Notes under the pieces: model-generated
The model's database searches: none
Seen by the model: only the letters and a program-made list of their open reading frames with translations
What the model was told of the DNA's origin: nothing
Shown: in pieces, positions 1 through 10,584 of the stretch
How the letters are laid out: every line of letters begins with the position of its first letter
Numbering within the stretch: position 1 is the first letter of the stretch
From: Ectothiorhodospiraceae bacterium WFHF3C12
Lineage (GTDB): Bacteria; Pseudomonadota; Gammaproteobacteria; Nitrococcales; Nitrococcaceae
DNA: 64,000 nucleotides
Assembly (NCBI GenBank): GCA_013519935.1
Contig: JACDUA010000005.1
Span: forward strand, 39,581-103,580
Reading direction: 5' to 3'
Program-made: the position numbers and the translations under genes

Positions 1-255
1 CGCCGGCCAGGCGAGCACCGGCATACCTTCCAGCGCCTGAGGCGGCCCCGCTGGATCCAGGATCGCCTTCGAAGCGATGATCGGATGGACGGGTCGTGGG
101 GGGCGGGGGAAAGCCGCGCAGGGGCTGCGCGGTAGGGGCGGTGCACCCCATGGCGCTGGGTGGCCCGGTTCGTCAAGCACGTCGTACGCCGGATCGTCGT
201 CGCCGTGGTACCAGCCGGGCTTACGCGATCTCCGCCCCCCGATAATGAAGTACCC
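1..255. other. Left-edge stretch without an assignable gene
   Basis: No gene can be supported here. Two minus-strand frames stay open from about position 230 and 150 to the window edge. One contains Gly-Trp-Tyr-His-Gly-Asp-Asp-Asp and is proline-rich further on. Neither has a convincing start codon with a ribosome site or a recognisable motif. In DNA this GC-rich, long open frames occur by chance. It may be the start of a gene running off the left edge on the minus strand. Confidence 0.2.
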
Positions 256-284
256 GTAGAACCGGCTTCAGGCGCCGGTTCTAC
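256..284 (-). terminator. Stem-loop downstream of ettA
   Basis: A perfect 11-bp inverted repeat (256-266 with 274-284, 7-nt loop) starts 11 bases after the ettA stop codon. It has no T-run, so it is not a textbook intrinsic terminator. It may act as a transcript-end stabiliser or be a small REP-like palindrome. Confidence 0.45.
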
Positions 285-294
285 GTCAGGCGAA

Positions 295-1959
<1,665 letters not shown>

Positions 1960-2034
1960 AGACGTCGAGGGATCCGTTCGCTCAAGAGATAGCCGAGCAG
2001 TCTACTAACGTTTCCCCCGTCTTTGCCATACGCC

Positions 2035-2973
2035 TCAGTAGCCGGCTGCTTCGAGTCGCTTCAGGCTGCGGCGTTTCTCCAGGAAGTCCTCGGCATCTTT
2101 CGGCTGGAGCCCGCGCAGACGCGCGACGTACTCCCTTATTCGCGCACGGTGTGCCTCGGCATCGATCCGGTGAAGCCCCATGGCCGCCTCGCCGTACCCG
2201 ACCGCCATGCCGGGGGCCAGCGCCAGTCCGCGCTCATAGGCGTCCAGGGCATGCTCGGCGCTGGCGCCATAGGTCATTCGGGCCAGCAGCCAGCCCACGC
2301 GCTCGATGATCTCCGAATGATAGGCGCCGAGGTTGATCCAGGCCTGGGCGTGATCCGGGCGGTGTTCGAGCACCCACTCGAGAACGCGGGAGACCCGGTC
2401 AGGGATGTTCCGCTCCCGGGCCACCGCCGTGGAAACATGACGTGAATACTGGCCCAGGAGCAGGCCCTGGACCCAGTAGGCGTTGAGCCGTACCCGCGAG
2501 CGCGGCTGGGGGTTGGCCTTGACGCGGCGCACGGCGGCCTCGAGCAGAGGCAGGCGCATGTCCTCGGGCGCCAGGGTGCCCGTGTAGGCGACCCAGGCCC
2601 GCTCGGCGAGATAGTAACCATAGGGACCCTGGGCGCGGGCCAGACGATAGGCATCGTGCAGGCGTCCGGCGTGGTAGGCACGCCAGGCATCCTGCATGGC
2701 GCGTGCTGTCGCCAGGGCGTCGTCGGGGGGTGCCCGGCCCAGGTCGGCGGCCAAGGCGCGTATGCGCTCGGCGTCCGGAAACGGCTCGGCGTCGCGTTGG
2801 TGCAGAACGGGCCAGTGCTCGCGCAGTGCCTCGCGGGTGAGCTCGAAGCGCTGGTGATGGCCGAATTTACGCCAGTTCTCGTCCAGCGCGGTTGCGCGCC
2901 TACCGTCGGGCGCGCCGGCCTGGGCCGTAGCCCAGGTCAGCAGGAGCAGCGCAAACGTGCGTCGCAGTGGCAT
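2035..2973 (-). CDS. Periplasmic TPR protein, probable T component of a TRAP transporter (TatT-like)
   Basis: The 312-residue protein has an N-terminal signal peptide (about residues 1-19, ending AQA) and an otherwise soluble, helical sequence. Residues 195-285 look like degenerate tetratricopeptide repeats (HAQAWINLGAYHSEII, then a repeat around ALDAYERGLALAPG). It lies last in a minus-strand run behind a TRAP permease and a TRAP-type binding protein. That is the gene set of TPAT systems, in which a TPR protein (TatT) pairs with the binding protein. The ATG at 2973 follows GGAGGAGG. Assignment to PF16811-like TatT is inferred from context and repeat pattern, not from a search. Confidence 0.6.
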   Translation of the reverse strand: MPLRRTFALLLLTWATAQAGAPDGRRATALDENWRKFGHHQRFELTREALREHWPVLHQRDAEPFPDAERIRALAADLGRAPPDDALATARAMQDAWRAYHAGRLHDAYRLARAQGPYGYYLAERAWVAYTGTLAPEDMRLPLLEAAVRRVKANPQPRSRVRLNAYWVQGLLLGQYSRHVSTAVARERNIPDRVSRVLEWVLEHRPDHAQAWINLGAYHSEIIERVGWLLARMTYGASAEHALDAYERGLALAPGMAVGYGEAAMGLHRIDAEAHRARIREYVARLRGLQPKDAEDFLEKRRSLKRLEAAGY

Positions 2974-3065
2974 TGCCTCCTCCGGGATATCCTTTGTCGC
3001 CGGCCCGGCACCGCGGGCGCGCCACGTTTCGGTCCCGGGCCCCGGTCGTACAGATCGTCGGCCGA

Positions 3066-5162
3066 TTACCCGCCGTAGAAAAGCAGCGGCATGAACGCCA
3101 CAAGCAGCAGCGACGACGCCATGACCGTTATGGGCAGCAGCAGCCGCTCATGGCGGCCCCAGAATGAATTTCGCTGGCGCGCCTCGTCGTGAGCGAGCAC
3201 CAGCTCCCGTTCGCCCACCACCTGTCGTGTCAGGAGCTGGTTGAGGGCCACGGGCGGGGTCAGATAGCCCAGCTCGAAGGCCACCAGCACCACCATCCAG
3301 AAATGCACCGGGTGGATGCCGTTGTCGTAGGCGACGCTGGCGACAGTGGCGCTGACCAGGATGATGGCGCCGTAGGGGTCCAGGAACATGCCGACGATGA
3401 CCAGGACGACCACCAGGGCCCCCATGGCCATCCAGATAGAGCCGAAGTCGGCCGGGAAGGCCGCCATGATGCCGGAGCGCTCCACCACACCGCCCAGGGC
3501 AATGGACAGCGCCATGAGCATGAGCAGCGCCCCGATATGCATGGTGGACTCCGAAGTGGACTCGCGTACCCGGTACCAGAAGCCGTCCTCGCGGCGCGGG
3601 GGCTCGCCGCCGTTTTGCCGGCGCACCGCCGAACGGTCGTAGAGCAGCATGATCAGCAGGGTCAGCGGCAGGATGATGGGCGCCGAGAACTCGTTGAAGG
3701 GCTGATCCAGCGCCACGGCGAAGAAGACCACGACCGCCAGGGCAATCACGACATAGGGGAGTAGAGGCCGCAATGCCTTTAGCGAGCCCGGGATAGCTTC
3801 CCGGGGACTGGCGAACGTCAGGGGGCTGCGCCGGGTCAACAGCGTGACGATGGCGAAGGCCGCCGAGGTGAGCAGAAACACGTACCCGCCCCAGCCGTAG
3901 AGCTGGCTGGTGGTGACCTGCCTGTTCAGCGCGGCCACCACCACGACCATAAGGCAGGGGTTGAGCACCACGCCCATGCTGCCGGACATGGCCGTGGCGG
4001 CGAATGCGAGCGGTCGGCGGGCCCCGCTCAGGCGTATCTCGTCGTAGATCACCGCGCCCACGGCCACCAGCAGAATGCCCGAGGCGCCGGTGAGTGCGGT
4101 GGGCACCGCCGCGACGAAGACCACCACGATGGTGATCAGCTCCGGGGCCAGTTTCCAGGGGCGGGCGATGTCGAACAGCAGCGTTGCCAGACGCGTCTGC
4201 TTGATCAGCATGCCGGCCCAGACGTAGAGAGCGACGTGCAGGTACAGGTCGGCCTGCTTCACCATCTTTATGAGCTGCACGGCCAGGCCGGAGGGATAGG
4301 CCTCGGCCAGGAAGAAATAACCGGCGGCAACCAGCGTCATCCAGGTGTACAGCGGCACCGTCAGCAGCGCATGGCCCGGCGCGCCCCCGTGGCCCGCCTG
4401 CCTGGGCACGTTGATGAGCTGATAGACGCTGATCAGCGTCAGCACCGCGAAGCCGGCGATCCAGACCGGATGCAGGGCGCTGGCCTCAGCGCCGGCCGCG
4501 CCCGCGACCTCCCGCCAGCTCACCGCGCTCCAGAGCAGGGCGGCGTTGGCGATGAGCTGCAGGGCGCTGCCGACCCGGCAGTCCAGCCGGGTCAGCGGTG
4601 AGCGGATGGCGACCTGGCCGTAAACCGTGGTGGCCATCCAGGCGCACGTGAGCACGATGAGCACCAGCAGGTACTGCTGGGCATCCAGGCCGGCAACGCT
4701 GACGGCGCCAACGGCGCCCTCCACCGCGGCATAGGCCTGCAGCGCCGGGGACTCGCGCAGCTCGCGGCTGCGCTCGAACGCGGCGTGGTCGTCGCGGCAT
4801 TGCTCCCGCTGGGCGATCAGCGATTCGCGGATCCTTTCCGGGTCGGGCGGCGTTGGCGCGAGCAGGCTGTCGGCCTGACGCTCCCGGGCCTGACGCAGCT
4901 GCTGCCGCACCCGGATGTCGATGTCCGGATCCGGGTTGCAGGCCGGCTCCTGCACGTCGTGGCGTACCAGCCCGTAGCTGTCCCAGATGGATTGCCCAAC
5001 GGCCAGCATCTGCGAGTGGACGTAGGCGCTCATGCTGAAGGCGATCGTTGCCAGCAGCAGGGTTGCCACCGGAACGGTGATGATCAGCCGTGCGTAGCCG
5101 CGCCGCGGGGCGTGGACCAGGTCGGCTCTGTCGCTCAGTATCGTGTTCATGGCGCGCTTCAC
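3066..5162 (-). CDS. Fused TRAP transporter permease (DctQ-DctM type)
   Basis: This is an inner-membrane Na+- or H+-coupled secondary importer. The 698-residue protein begins with one membrane segment (residues ~28-48). A charged periplasmic stretch rich in Arg/Glu/Gln (~50-150) follows, then three or so further segments forming a DctQ-like part. The rest is a long DctM-like domain of many segments. Motifs include VPTALTGASGILLVAVG and the C-terminal ELGYLTPPVALN, typical of the large TRAP subunit. Fusion of Q and M occurs in several TRAP subfamilies and in TPAT loci. Starts at GTG 5162 or ATG 5150 are both possible; neither has a strong ribosome site. It follows the binding-protein gene by 45 bp. 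Confidence 0.8.
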   Translation of the reverse strand: MKRAMNTILSDRADLVHAPRRGYARLIITVPVATLLLATIAFSMSAYVHSQMLAVGQSIWDSYGLVRHDVQEPACNPDPDIDIRVRQQLRQARERQADSLLAPTPPDPERIRESLIAQREQCRDDHAAFERSRELRESPALQAYAAVEGAVGAVSVAGLDAQQYLLVLIVLTCAWMATTVYGQVAIRSPLTRLDCRVGSALQLIANAALLWSAVSWREVAGAAGAEASALHPVWIAGFAVLTLISVYQLINVPRQAGHGGAPGHALLTVPLYTWMTLVAAGYFFLAEAYPSGLAVQLIKMVKQADLYLHVALYVWAGMLIKQTRLATLLFDIARPWKLAPELITIVVVFVAAVPTALTGASGILLVAVGAVIYDEIRLSGARRPLAFAATAMSGSMGVVLNPCLMVVVVAALNRQVTTSQLYGWGGYVFLLTSAAFAIVTLLTRRSPLTFASPREAIPGSLKALRPLLPYVVIALAVVVFFAVALDQPFNEFSAPIILPLTLLIMLLYDRSAVRRQNGGEPPRREDGFWYRVRESTSESTMHIGALLMLMALSIALGGVVERSGIMAAFPADFGSIWMAMGALVVVLVIVGMFLDPYGAIILVSATVASVAYDNGIHPVHFWMVVLVAFELGYLTPPVALNQLLTRQVVGERELVLAHDEARQRNSFWGRHERLLLPITVMASSLLLVAFMPLLFYGG

Positions 5163-5207
5163 GGGGCCGCCGGCCGTGCCGGCAGCCCGCGGCGGACTGG
5201 TGGCCGG

Positions 5208-6242
5208 TCAGCCGCCGGCCGGACCGCCCTCGGTGTCCCTGGTGCATTCGGGGTTGCCCGGGTTCTCGCGGCAGCGGATCTTCTTGAGCATGTATTGCAT
5301 CTTTCGCGAGTAGACGTTGTTCTCGTATAGCGTTTGCCGGACGTCTGCGAACATGCGGTTGTACTCCCGGGTCTCCCCGGCCTCCGGTTCGTACCAGTAG
5401 TCGTCGGGAATCTGGGCCTCGGACTTCTCGATCACCCGCATGGCGTCGTCCCACAGGTGCCCGGCCACCCACTGCCGCGATTTCACGCCGAAGTCCTCGG
5501 GGAACCGTTCGTGGCGGATGTCGATCTGTGCGGAGAGAATGCCCAGGTTGTAGTCGAGGATGCCGCCGCCGTCGCCCAGGCCCTTGTAGAGCTCAAGGGC
5601 CGTGAAGGCGTAGGCGGGGGCGTAGGCCACATCCACGTTGCCGTTGTTGAACATGGCGGCGAAGGTGGAGATGCTCGCCGGCACGACGGTTGCGCCCACG
5701 TGCTGGACCATCTGCCGGGCCTGATCGTCGTAGGAGATGGTGGCGACTTTTTTGCCGGCCAGGTTCTTCCAGGAATCCAGCCAGTCGTCGTCTCGGGCGA
5801 ACAGGTACACCTTGCCCATGTTGACCACGCCCGCGGTCTCGTAAGGGCCCTCGCGCATGTACCGGGCTGCCCCGGGCGAGGAAATGGCGACGATGGCGGT
5901 GCGCTGCGCCTCGTAGCTGGGGGTGGCCGCCATCATGTCGAGGCTGCCGGCGAACTTGACGATCCCGCGGTTGCGGATGCCGGTGATAACCACGGCATCG
6001 CATTCACCGGCCTGGAAATCCGCCTTGGCGGTGGACTCGTCGGTATAGGGCCGCAGCTCGAAGTCCACCCCCCATTTCCGGGCGGCGACGGCGTAATCCT
6101 TCATCATCTGGTAGACGTCGCCGTTGGAGCCGATGATGTCGAACACGCACAGGCTGCGCTGCACCGTCCCGGCAACGCTCGACAGCGCCGGCGAGAGCAG
6201 GCTCGCCGCGATCAGCGTATTGCGAAGCAGTCTTCCTCTCAT
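5208..6242 (-). CDS. Periplasmic solute-binding protein of the TRAP system (DctP-like)
   Basis: The 344-residue protein opens with MRGRLLRNTLIAASLL and a signal peptide cleaved near residue 24 (SSVAG). The body resembles TRAP/TAXI-type binding proteins: a first lobe around DAVVITGIRNRG, then NLAGKKVATISYDD, and a FNNGNVDVAYAPAYAF segment. C-terminal cysteines (KKIRCRENPGNPEC) may form a disulfide. The family looks like the putative solute-binding proteins annotated as DUF6091. The frame runs on upstream, but the ATG at 6242 follows GGAGG and begins the signal peptide, so I chose it. The ligand is unknown; neighbours suggest something hydrophobic. Confidence 0.75.
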   Translation of the reverse strand: MRGRLLRNTLIAASLLSPALSSVAGTVQRSLCVFDIIGSNGDVYQMMKDYAVAARKWGVDFELRPYTDESTAKADFQAGECDAVVITGIRNRGIVKFAGSLDMMAATPSYEAQRTAIVAISSPGAARYMREGPYETAGVVNMGKVYLFARDDDWLDSWKNLAGKKVATISYDDQARQMVQHVGATVVPASISTFAAMFNNGNVDVAYAPAYAFTALELYKGLGDGGGILDYNLGILSAQIDIRHERFPEDFGVKSRQWVAGHLWDDAMRVIEKSEAQIPDDYWYEPEAGETREYNRMFADVRQTLYENNVYSRKMQYMLKKIRCRENPGNPECTRDTEGGPAGG

Positions 6243-6303
6243 GACCTGAAGCCTCCGTGTACGGGCGGACGGGCCCAGTCCCGTCCCATCGTGGTCGCGT
6301 CGA

Positions 6304-7317
6304 TCAAAGCAGCCCTTCGGTATCCGGCTGTGCCGGCGTCTCGCCGGGGAAACGACCGAGCGCGCCCACCGGAGTGCGTTTGCCGGACTCGCGGGTCCAT
6401 AGCTGGTCGGAGAAGTGCCGCACCTCCATGGTCGCCAGCCGGTCCACCAGGACGTAGCGTTCCGGTGCACGGTCGCCGCCGATTCTTGCCGTGTGTCGAA
6501 CGGCGTTCTTCAGTTCCGGCGTATTACCGGCGTTGTCGGCGCCATTGACGTAGAGCGCCAGGGCCAGGCGCATACCCGCGTCATCGGCCAGACGGACGCT
6601 GCGCCGGTAGGTGGCCCATATGTCCCGGTCGTCGGGCCGGGAACCGGGAACCAGTGTCCAGACCGTCGCCCGGACCGCCCCGGGCGCGCCCCACCAGCGT
6701 TCATTGTCCAGGCAGCGTGAGGCGTCGGCGGCCCTGGGGGCGATATCCCGCGGTATGCCCACCTGAAGACCGGACCGGGCATCGCTCTGCATGGCCTGAA
6801 GGCCCACCACCAGGCCGATGAGGTAGGTCATCTGATCGGCTTCGGCGTCCAGATCGGGGCAGTCGCCGTCCAGCGGCCCGTAGGCGCTCGTCAGATGGCG
6901 GAAGGCCGAGTAGCGCCGCTCGGCGGCGATGGCGTGCCAGCGCTTCTCGGCGATGCGGGCGTCGGCGGCCTCGTTGACGTCGCCGGCGTTGCTGGCGCGC
7001 AGATACCGCAGGTTCTCGTCGGCTGCCCGGAATGCCGCGCAGTAACCGGCCAGCAGGTCGGTGTAGAACATGACGTAGTCGGGTGTGTGCATGACCCGGC
7101 CGAACGAGGCCAGGAACTGGTTCATGCCGGTGCCCGTGCCGCAGGTGGCCATATCCGTGTCGCGGGTGCTCTGGACATGAGGCACGACGTTGTCCTCGGC
7201 GTAGTCGGCGAGCAGGGTGCCCGTGGTGGAATAGACCGGTGCGCAGCCGCCGAGCAGCAGCGCCGCCGCGGCCAGCAGAACCGGACCGAGCTGACGTACC
7301 GGCGAGTGGCTGACCAT
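6304..7317 (-). CDS. Hypothetical lipoprotein of the transport cluster
   Basis: The protein has about 337 residues. An N-terminal hydrophobic stretch ends in the lipobox LLGGC, followed by Ala-Pro, so an outer-membrane lipoprotein is likely. The mature part is soluble, mixed helical and has several cysteines (MATCGTG, AGYCAAF, GDCPDL, SRCLDN). I do not recognise a family. AGGAGG lies 11 nt before ATG 7317 and 5 nt before an in-frame GTG at 7323, so either may be the start. It sits between the giant Ig-like lipoprotein and the TRAP binding protein, all on the minus strand, so it probably serves the same envelope system. Confidence 0.6.
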   Translation of the reverse strand: MVSHSPVRQLGPVLLAAAALLLGGCAPVYSTTGTLLADYAEDNVVPHVQSTRDTDMATCGTGTGMNQFLASFGRVMHTPDYVMFYTDLLAGYCAAFRAADENLRYLRASNAGDVNEAADARIAEKRWHAIAAERRYSAFRHLTSAYGPLDGDCPDLDAEADQMTYLIGLVVGLQAMQSDARSGLQVGIPRDIAPRAADASRCLDNERWWGAPGAVRATVWTLVPGSRPDDRDIWATYRRSVRLADDAGMRLALALYVNGADNAGNTPELKNAVRHTARIGGDRAPERYVLVDRLATMEVRHFSDQLWTRESGKRTPVGALGRFPGETPAQPDTEGLL

Positions 7318-7439
7318 GTCCACGCTGTCCTCCTGCATGTGTTGTTGTCGGTTCCGCGCCGCGGTGTTCGTGCCGGGGCGGGTAAAGACAGGGCCGTCCC
7401 TGGCCCGACCCGTCATGAGCGTTCACGGCCGTGCCCCGT

Positions 7440-7458
7440 GGCACCGCTATTCGGTGCC
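7440..7458 (-). terminator. Stem-loop after the Ig-like lipoprotein gene
   Basis: A perfect 7-bp stem (7440-7446 with 7452-7458) with a CTATT loop lies just downstream of the stop codon of the 1034-residue lipoprotein gene. No T-run follows on the minus strand. It may be an RNA processing or stabilising hairpin within the operon. Confidence 0.3.
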
Positions 7459-7469
7459 GCTGCGCCCGG

Positions 7470-10400
7470 TCACTGCTTGATTGCGGGCTGGGTGAATACC
7501 AGCGAGGTACCGCCCGCCGGGATCTGCAGGTCGATCTCGATGTCATCGTTGGCGCCGAGCGAGACATCGATGGGCACGTCCGCGTCATTGCGCAGGCGCA
7601 CCTGCATGCGACCGTCCCGGGTGAATGTCACCGGGCCGCGCAGCGTCATGCTGAGCTCGTAGCTGTGGAGGTTGTGCGGCAGCGACAACAGCGGCTCGAG
7701 ATAGGGCGCGTCCAGATACAGCTCGGCCTGCACCTCGAACGTGGGTACGCCGTCGTCGTTCTCGTATATCCAGCCGGCCATGGGTTGCGGCCGCCCTTCG
7801 GGGCCTTCCGCGTAGCGCACGCGCATGATCTGTGGTCCCGAGGGCGTGAGCACGGGGTCGGGCAGGATGGACACGTCCGCGTAGACGTCCAGGTTGCTGG
7901 TGTAGATGATATTCGGATGCACGGCGACGCGGACCGCCTCCCGCCCCGTCCCTGGGTGGGTGCCCGTGCCGAGAACCTCGGAGTTGAGCCCCGCGGTCAG
8001 CCAGACGAACTGCCGGGCGGGGCAGCTGGCGGGCGATCCGTCATCGTTGAATCCACAGCCCGTGTTGGCCCCTTCTGCCAGCCCACCGGCGCCAGTGGCG
8101 ATGATGTTGCTGGCATTTTCCTCCACCACGTATTCCCCCGCTTCCATCGCCGGCAGAGCCTCGCAGGATTCGCGCGTGCAGGTGCTCTCGTCATCGGAGA
8201 CCGTGCGGCCGTCATGGACGAAGTTGGCATTGACATCCACCGTGGGCAGGTTGCGGAAGGTCTGCAGCACGCTGTCCGTGGACGGGGCGCCATGGAAATA
8301 GAGGGTCATGTCCGGCCCGCCGTGGGTCGGCTCCGGCGCAAAATCCGCGGACTGGGCCAGCATACGGGTCTGCAGCGGGTGACCGGCCGCGGAGCAGATG
8401 GCGTCGGAACCGCCGCAGTCGCCGGCCGCCGCGGAGCCACCGCCATTGGAGCCCAGCACGTAGCGGTACAGACGCCCCTCGGCCCATGCCGTTTCCGGGT
8501 GGAAGCGCAGCACGCGCTTGCCCACCTCCAGACGGCCCGGCACCTCGGACCAGGTGCCGCTGCCATCGGGTTGAGTGTTCGCCTCCACCACGAAGCTGCC
8601 ACCCAGCTCGATGCTGGCGGGGTCCATGGTCTGGGAAAACTGCACTTCGATGGCGCGGTTGGCGGGAAGCGTTGTCACGGGCAGGTGATCGTCGCTGTTC
8701 TGTCCGCCGGCGCAGCGGCCGTGATCGCCGTTGGCGATGTCCCGGCCGATGGTCACGCAGGGGTATCCCGGATAGGTCGTCGTTGCCAGCGGTGCGCGGG
8801 CCGGGCCGTCCACGTGGTGGGGTATCCTGAAGCTCAGCGCGTAGCTCTGATCCAGGGGGTTGCCGGCCAGGTCGGTAACGTCCGCCGTGAGATTCACCGT
8901 GTAGGTCTGGCCGAACTCCAGGTCGGGCTGAGGATCCAGCACCAGCGTGGCGCCGTTCACGCGCACCGCGAAATCGCCGCCGCCGTTGAGCAGCACCGAC
9001 TCCCCGGCGACCACGCTTTGAGGCTCCACCGGCTCGCTGAGATTGACGATGATCGGGTCGCCCGGCCGCATTTCACCCGCGCGGGAGTGGCCAGCGCCGT
9101 CCTCTCCGGGCAGCCAGGACTGGACCGAGGGCAGCCTGGTGTCCGGGGCTGGCGCCGGCGCCGCCTCCTGGTCCGGGAAGGAGGCCATCTGGAAGGAGAT
9201 CAGCCCCCGGCCGTATTCCTGGCCCAGAATTCTGGGCTCCACCATGCCCACGGCGTCGATCACCAGTCGTCCGTCCCGGACAATGCCGCTGCCGACCAGC
9301 TCCACGTGGAGGAGGTCCTGGCTGAGGCCGCCATTGGCCCTGGGGTTGCTGGTGGTCATGGCGATGTCCATGAACAGCCGCACCTGCTTCGGGGCGGTCT
9401 TGTCGTCCGAATAGGGATTGGGCAGGAGATAGCCCACGGCGTCGCTGAGGAACGTGACGCTCACCTCCCCGGAGTCGTAGCCCGTCGGGGCCGCGCCGGC
9501 GATGAGCACTTCCACGGAAGCCGCGTTGAGTAGCGTGCCCCTGGGGACCCGAAAGGGCGTGACTTCCGGGTAGTTGGGCGGGAAGGCCAGCTCCGCGGCC
9601 AGCACGCCCTGTTGTTGAACGCTGGTGGATTGCCCCAGCAGCATGGCCTGAAGCGGCACGCAGTTCACCGGCATGCCGGTCAGCGGCGAGAGGGTGTCCC
9701 CCGTGGTATCCGGCCCGCAGCGCCGGCCGGGCCGGGGGTTGGAGACATCCGCCTGCTGTATCAGGACCTCCCGTGGCCGGGAGTCCCCGGGCGTGAAGGT
9801 GAAGCCATCGTAGCCGGCGGGCTCCAGGTTGTTGCCGAGCGTGCTCCGCAGGCTGTCGTCCAGCTGCAGGGTGTACTCGTCACCGGGGCTCAGTGGCTGT
9901 TCGGGGTCCAGGGTCAGGTACGGGCCGCTCGCCAGCACGTGGGCGGCGACCAGCTCCCCGGCGTCATCGACCAGGGCGATGCTGCCGCCGTCAGGCACGT
10001 CGTTGACCACGGCGTAGCGCAGACTGGTCCTGTCGATGGGCTGGGTGAACTGAAGCCGCAGCGAGGAGAAGTCCATCAGCGGCAGCAAGCTGCCGTCCGG
10101 AATCAACCGCGCCACCTGAAAGGCCGGGGCGCTGGTCAGGGTGTCCGTGGCGCCTTCCTTCCCCGCGCGCGTGGTGAACTGCAGTCCGCCTTCGGGCGTC
10201 TGAACCGCGCCGTACTCGGTGCTCTGCCGGCCGATATCCACGACGTAGCGGGTGTTCGGTGCCAGCGGCGCGTCCGGTGAGATCAGTATGCCGCGACCGC
10301 CATCGAAGGTTTTCGGCGTGAAGGCCACGGCCTGTCCGCTCGCGGTCTCCAGTGTCACTTCGGAGACCGGATCGGGCGTGGTCAGGGCGTGGGAGAAGCG

Positions 10401-10574
10401 CAGGGCCACGGGTGCGGAGGCCGGTACCTCGGTCTGACCATCGCGGGGATAGGTGCTGACCAGGGCGGAGTCCTTCCAGCTGGAGAAGTCGACGCCGTCC
10501 GCGCCGTCCGAGTTGCCGCCGCCGCAGCCGATCAGCAGCAGCGTGGCCGCCAGTGTTGCCGCAATCTGACGCAT
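7470..10574 (-). CDS. Giant surface/outer-membrane lipoprotein with SbsA/Big_5-type Ig-like domains
   Basis: The 1034-residue protein starts with a lipoprotein signal; lipobox LIGC places the acylated Cys at 17, followed by Gly-Gly-Gly. Ig-like beta-sandwich repeats are visible at about 35-135 (TYPRDGQTEVPASAPVALRF), 145-255, 480-600 and 615-745. Each has the Big_5 pattern of an extreme-value/sum motif, then LxPxxxYTV. The C-terminal third is beta-rich with Cys pairs. It begins 10 bp after the FadL-like gene ends, so the two are almost surely co-translated. A substrate-capture or channel-gating partner for the FadL-like porin is a reasonable inference. It has no GlyGly-CTERM tail. Confidence 0.7.
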   Translation of the reverse strand: MRQIAATLAATLLLIGCGGGNSDGADGVDFSSWKDSALVSTYPRDGQTEVPASAPVALRFSHALTTPDPVSEVTLETASGQAVAFTPKTFDGGRGILISPDAPLAPNTRYVVDIGRQSTEYGAVQTPEGGLQFTTRAGKEGATDTLTSAPAFQVARLIPDGSLLPLMDFSSLRLQFTQPIDRTSLRYAVVNDVPDGGSIALVDDAGELVAAHVLASGPYLTLDPEQPLSPGDEYTLQLDDSLRSTLGNNLEPAGYDGFTFTPGDSRPREVLIQQADVSNPRPGRRCGPDTTGDTLSPLTGMPVNCVPLQAMLLGQSTSVQQQGVLAAELAFPPNYPEVTPFRVPRGTLLNAASVEVLIAGAAPTGYDSGEVSVTFLSDAVGYLLPNPYSDDKTAPKQVRLFMDIAMTTSNPRANGGLSQDLLHVELVGSGIVRDGRLVIDAVGMVEPRILGQEYGRGLISFQMASFPDQEAAPAPAPDTRLPSVQSWLPGEDGAGHSRAGEMRPGDPIIVNLSEPVEPQSVVAGESVLLNGGGDFAVRVNGATLVLDPQPDLEFGQTYTVNLTADVTDLAGNPLDQSYALSFRIPHHVDGPARAPLATTTYPGYPCVTIGRDIANGDHGRCAGGQNSDDHLPVTTLPANRAIEVQFSQTMDPASIELGGSFVVEANTQPDGSGTWSEVPGRLEVGKRVLRFHPETAWAEGRLYRYVLGSNGGGSAAAGDCGGSDAICSAAGHPLQTRMLAQSADFAPEPTHGGPDMTLYFHGAPSTDSVLQTFRNLPTVDVNANFVHDGRTVSDDESTCTRESCEALPAMEAGEYVVEENASNIIATGAGGLAEGANTGCGFNDDGSPASCPARQFVWLTAGLNSEVLGTGTHPGTGREAVRVAVHPNIIYTSNLDVYADVSILPDPVLTPSGPQIMRVRYAEGPEGRPQPMAGWIYENDDGVPTFEVQAELYLDAPYLEPLLSLPHNLHSYELSMTLRGPVTFTRDGRMQVRLRNDADVPIDVSLGANDDIEIDLQIPAGGTSLVFTQPAIKQ

Positions 10575-10584
10575 GTCCGACCTC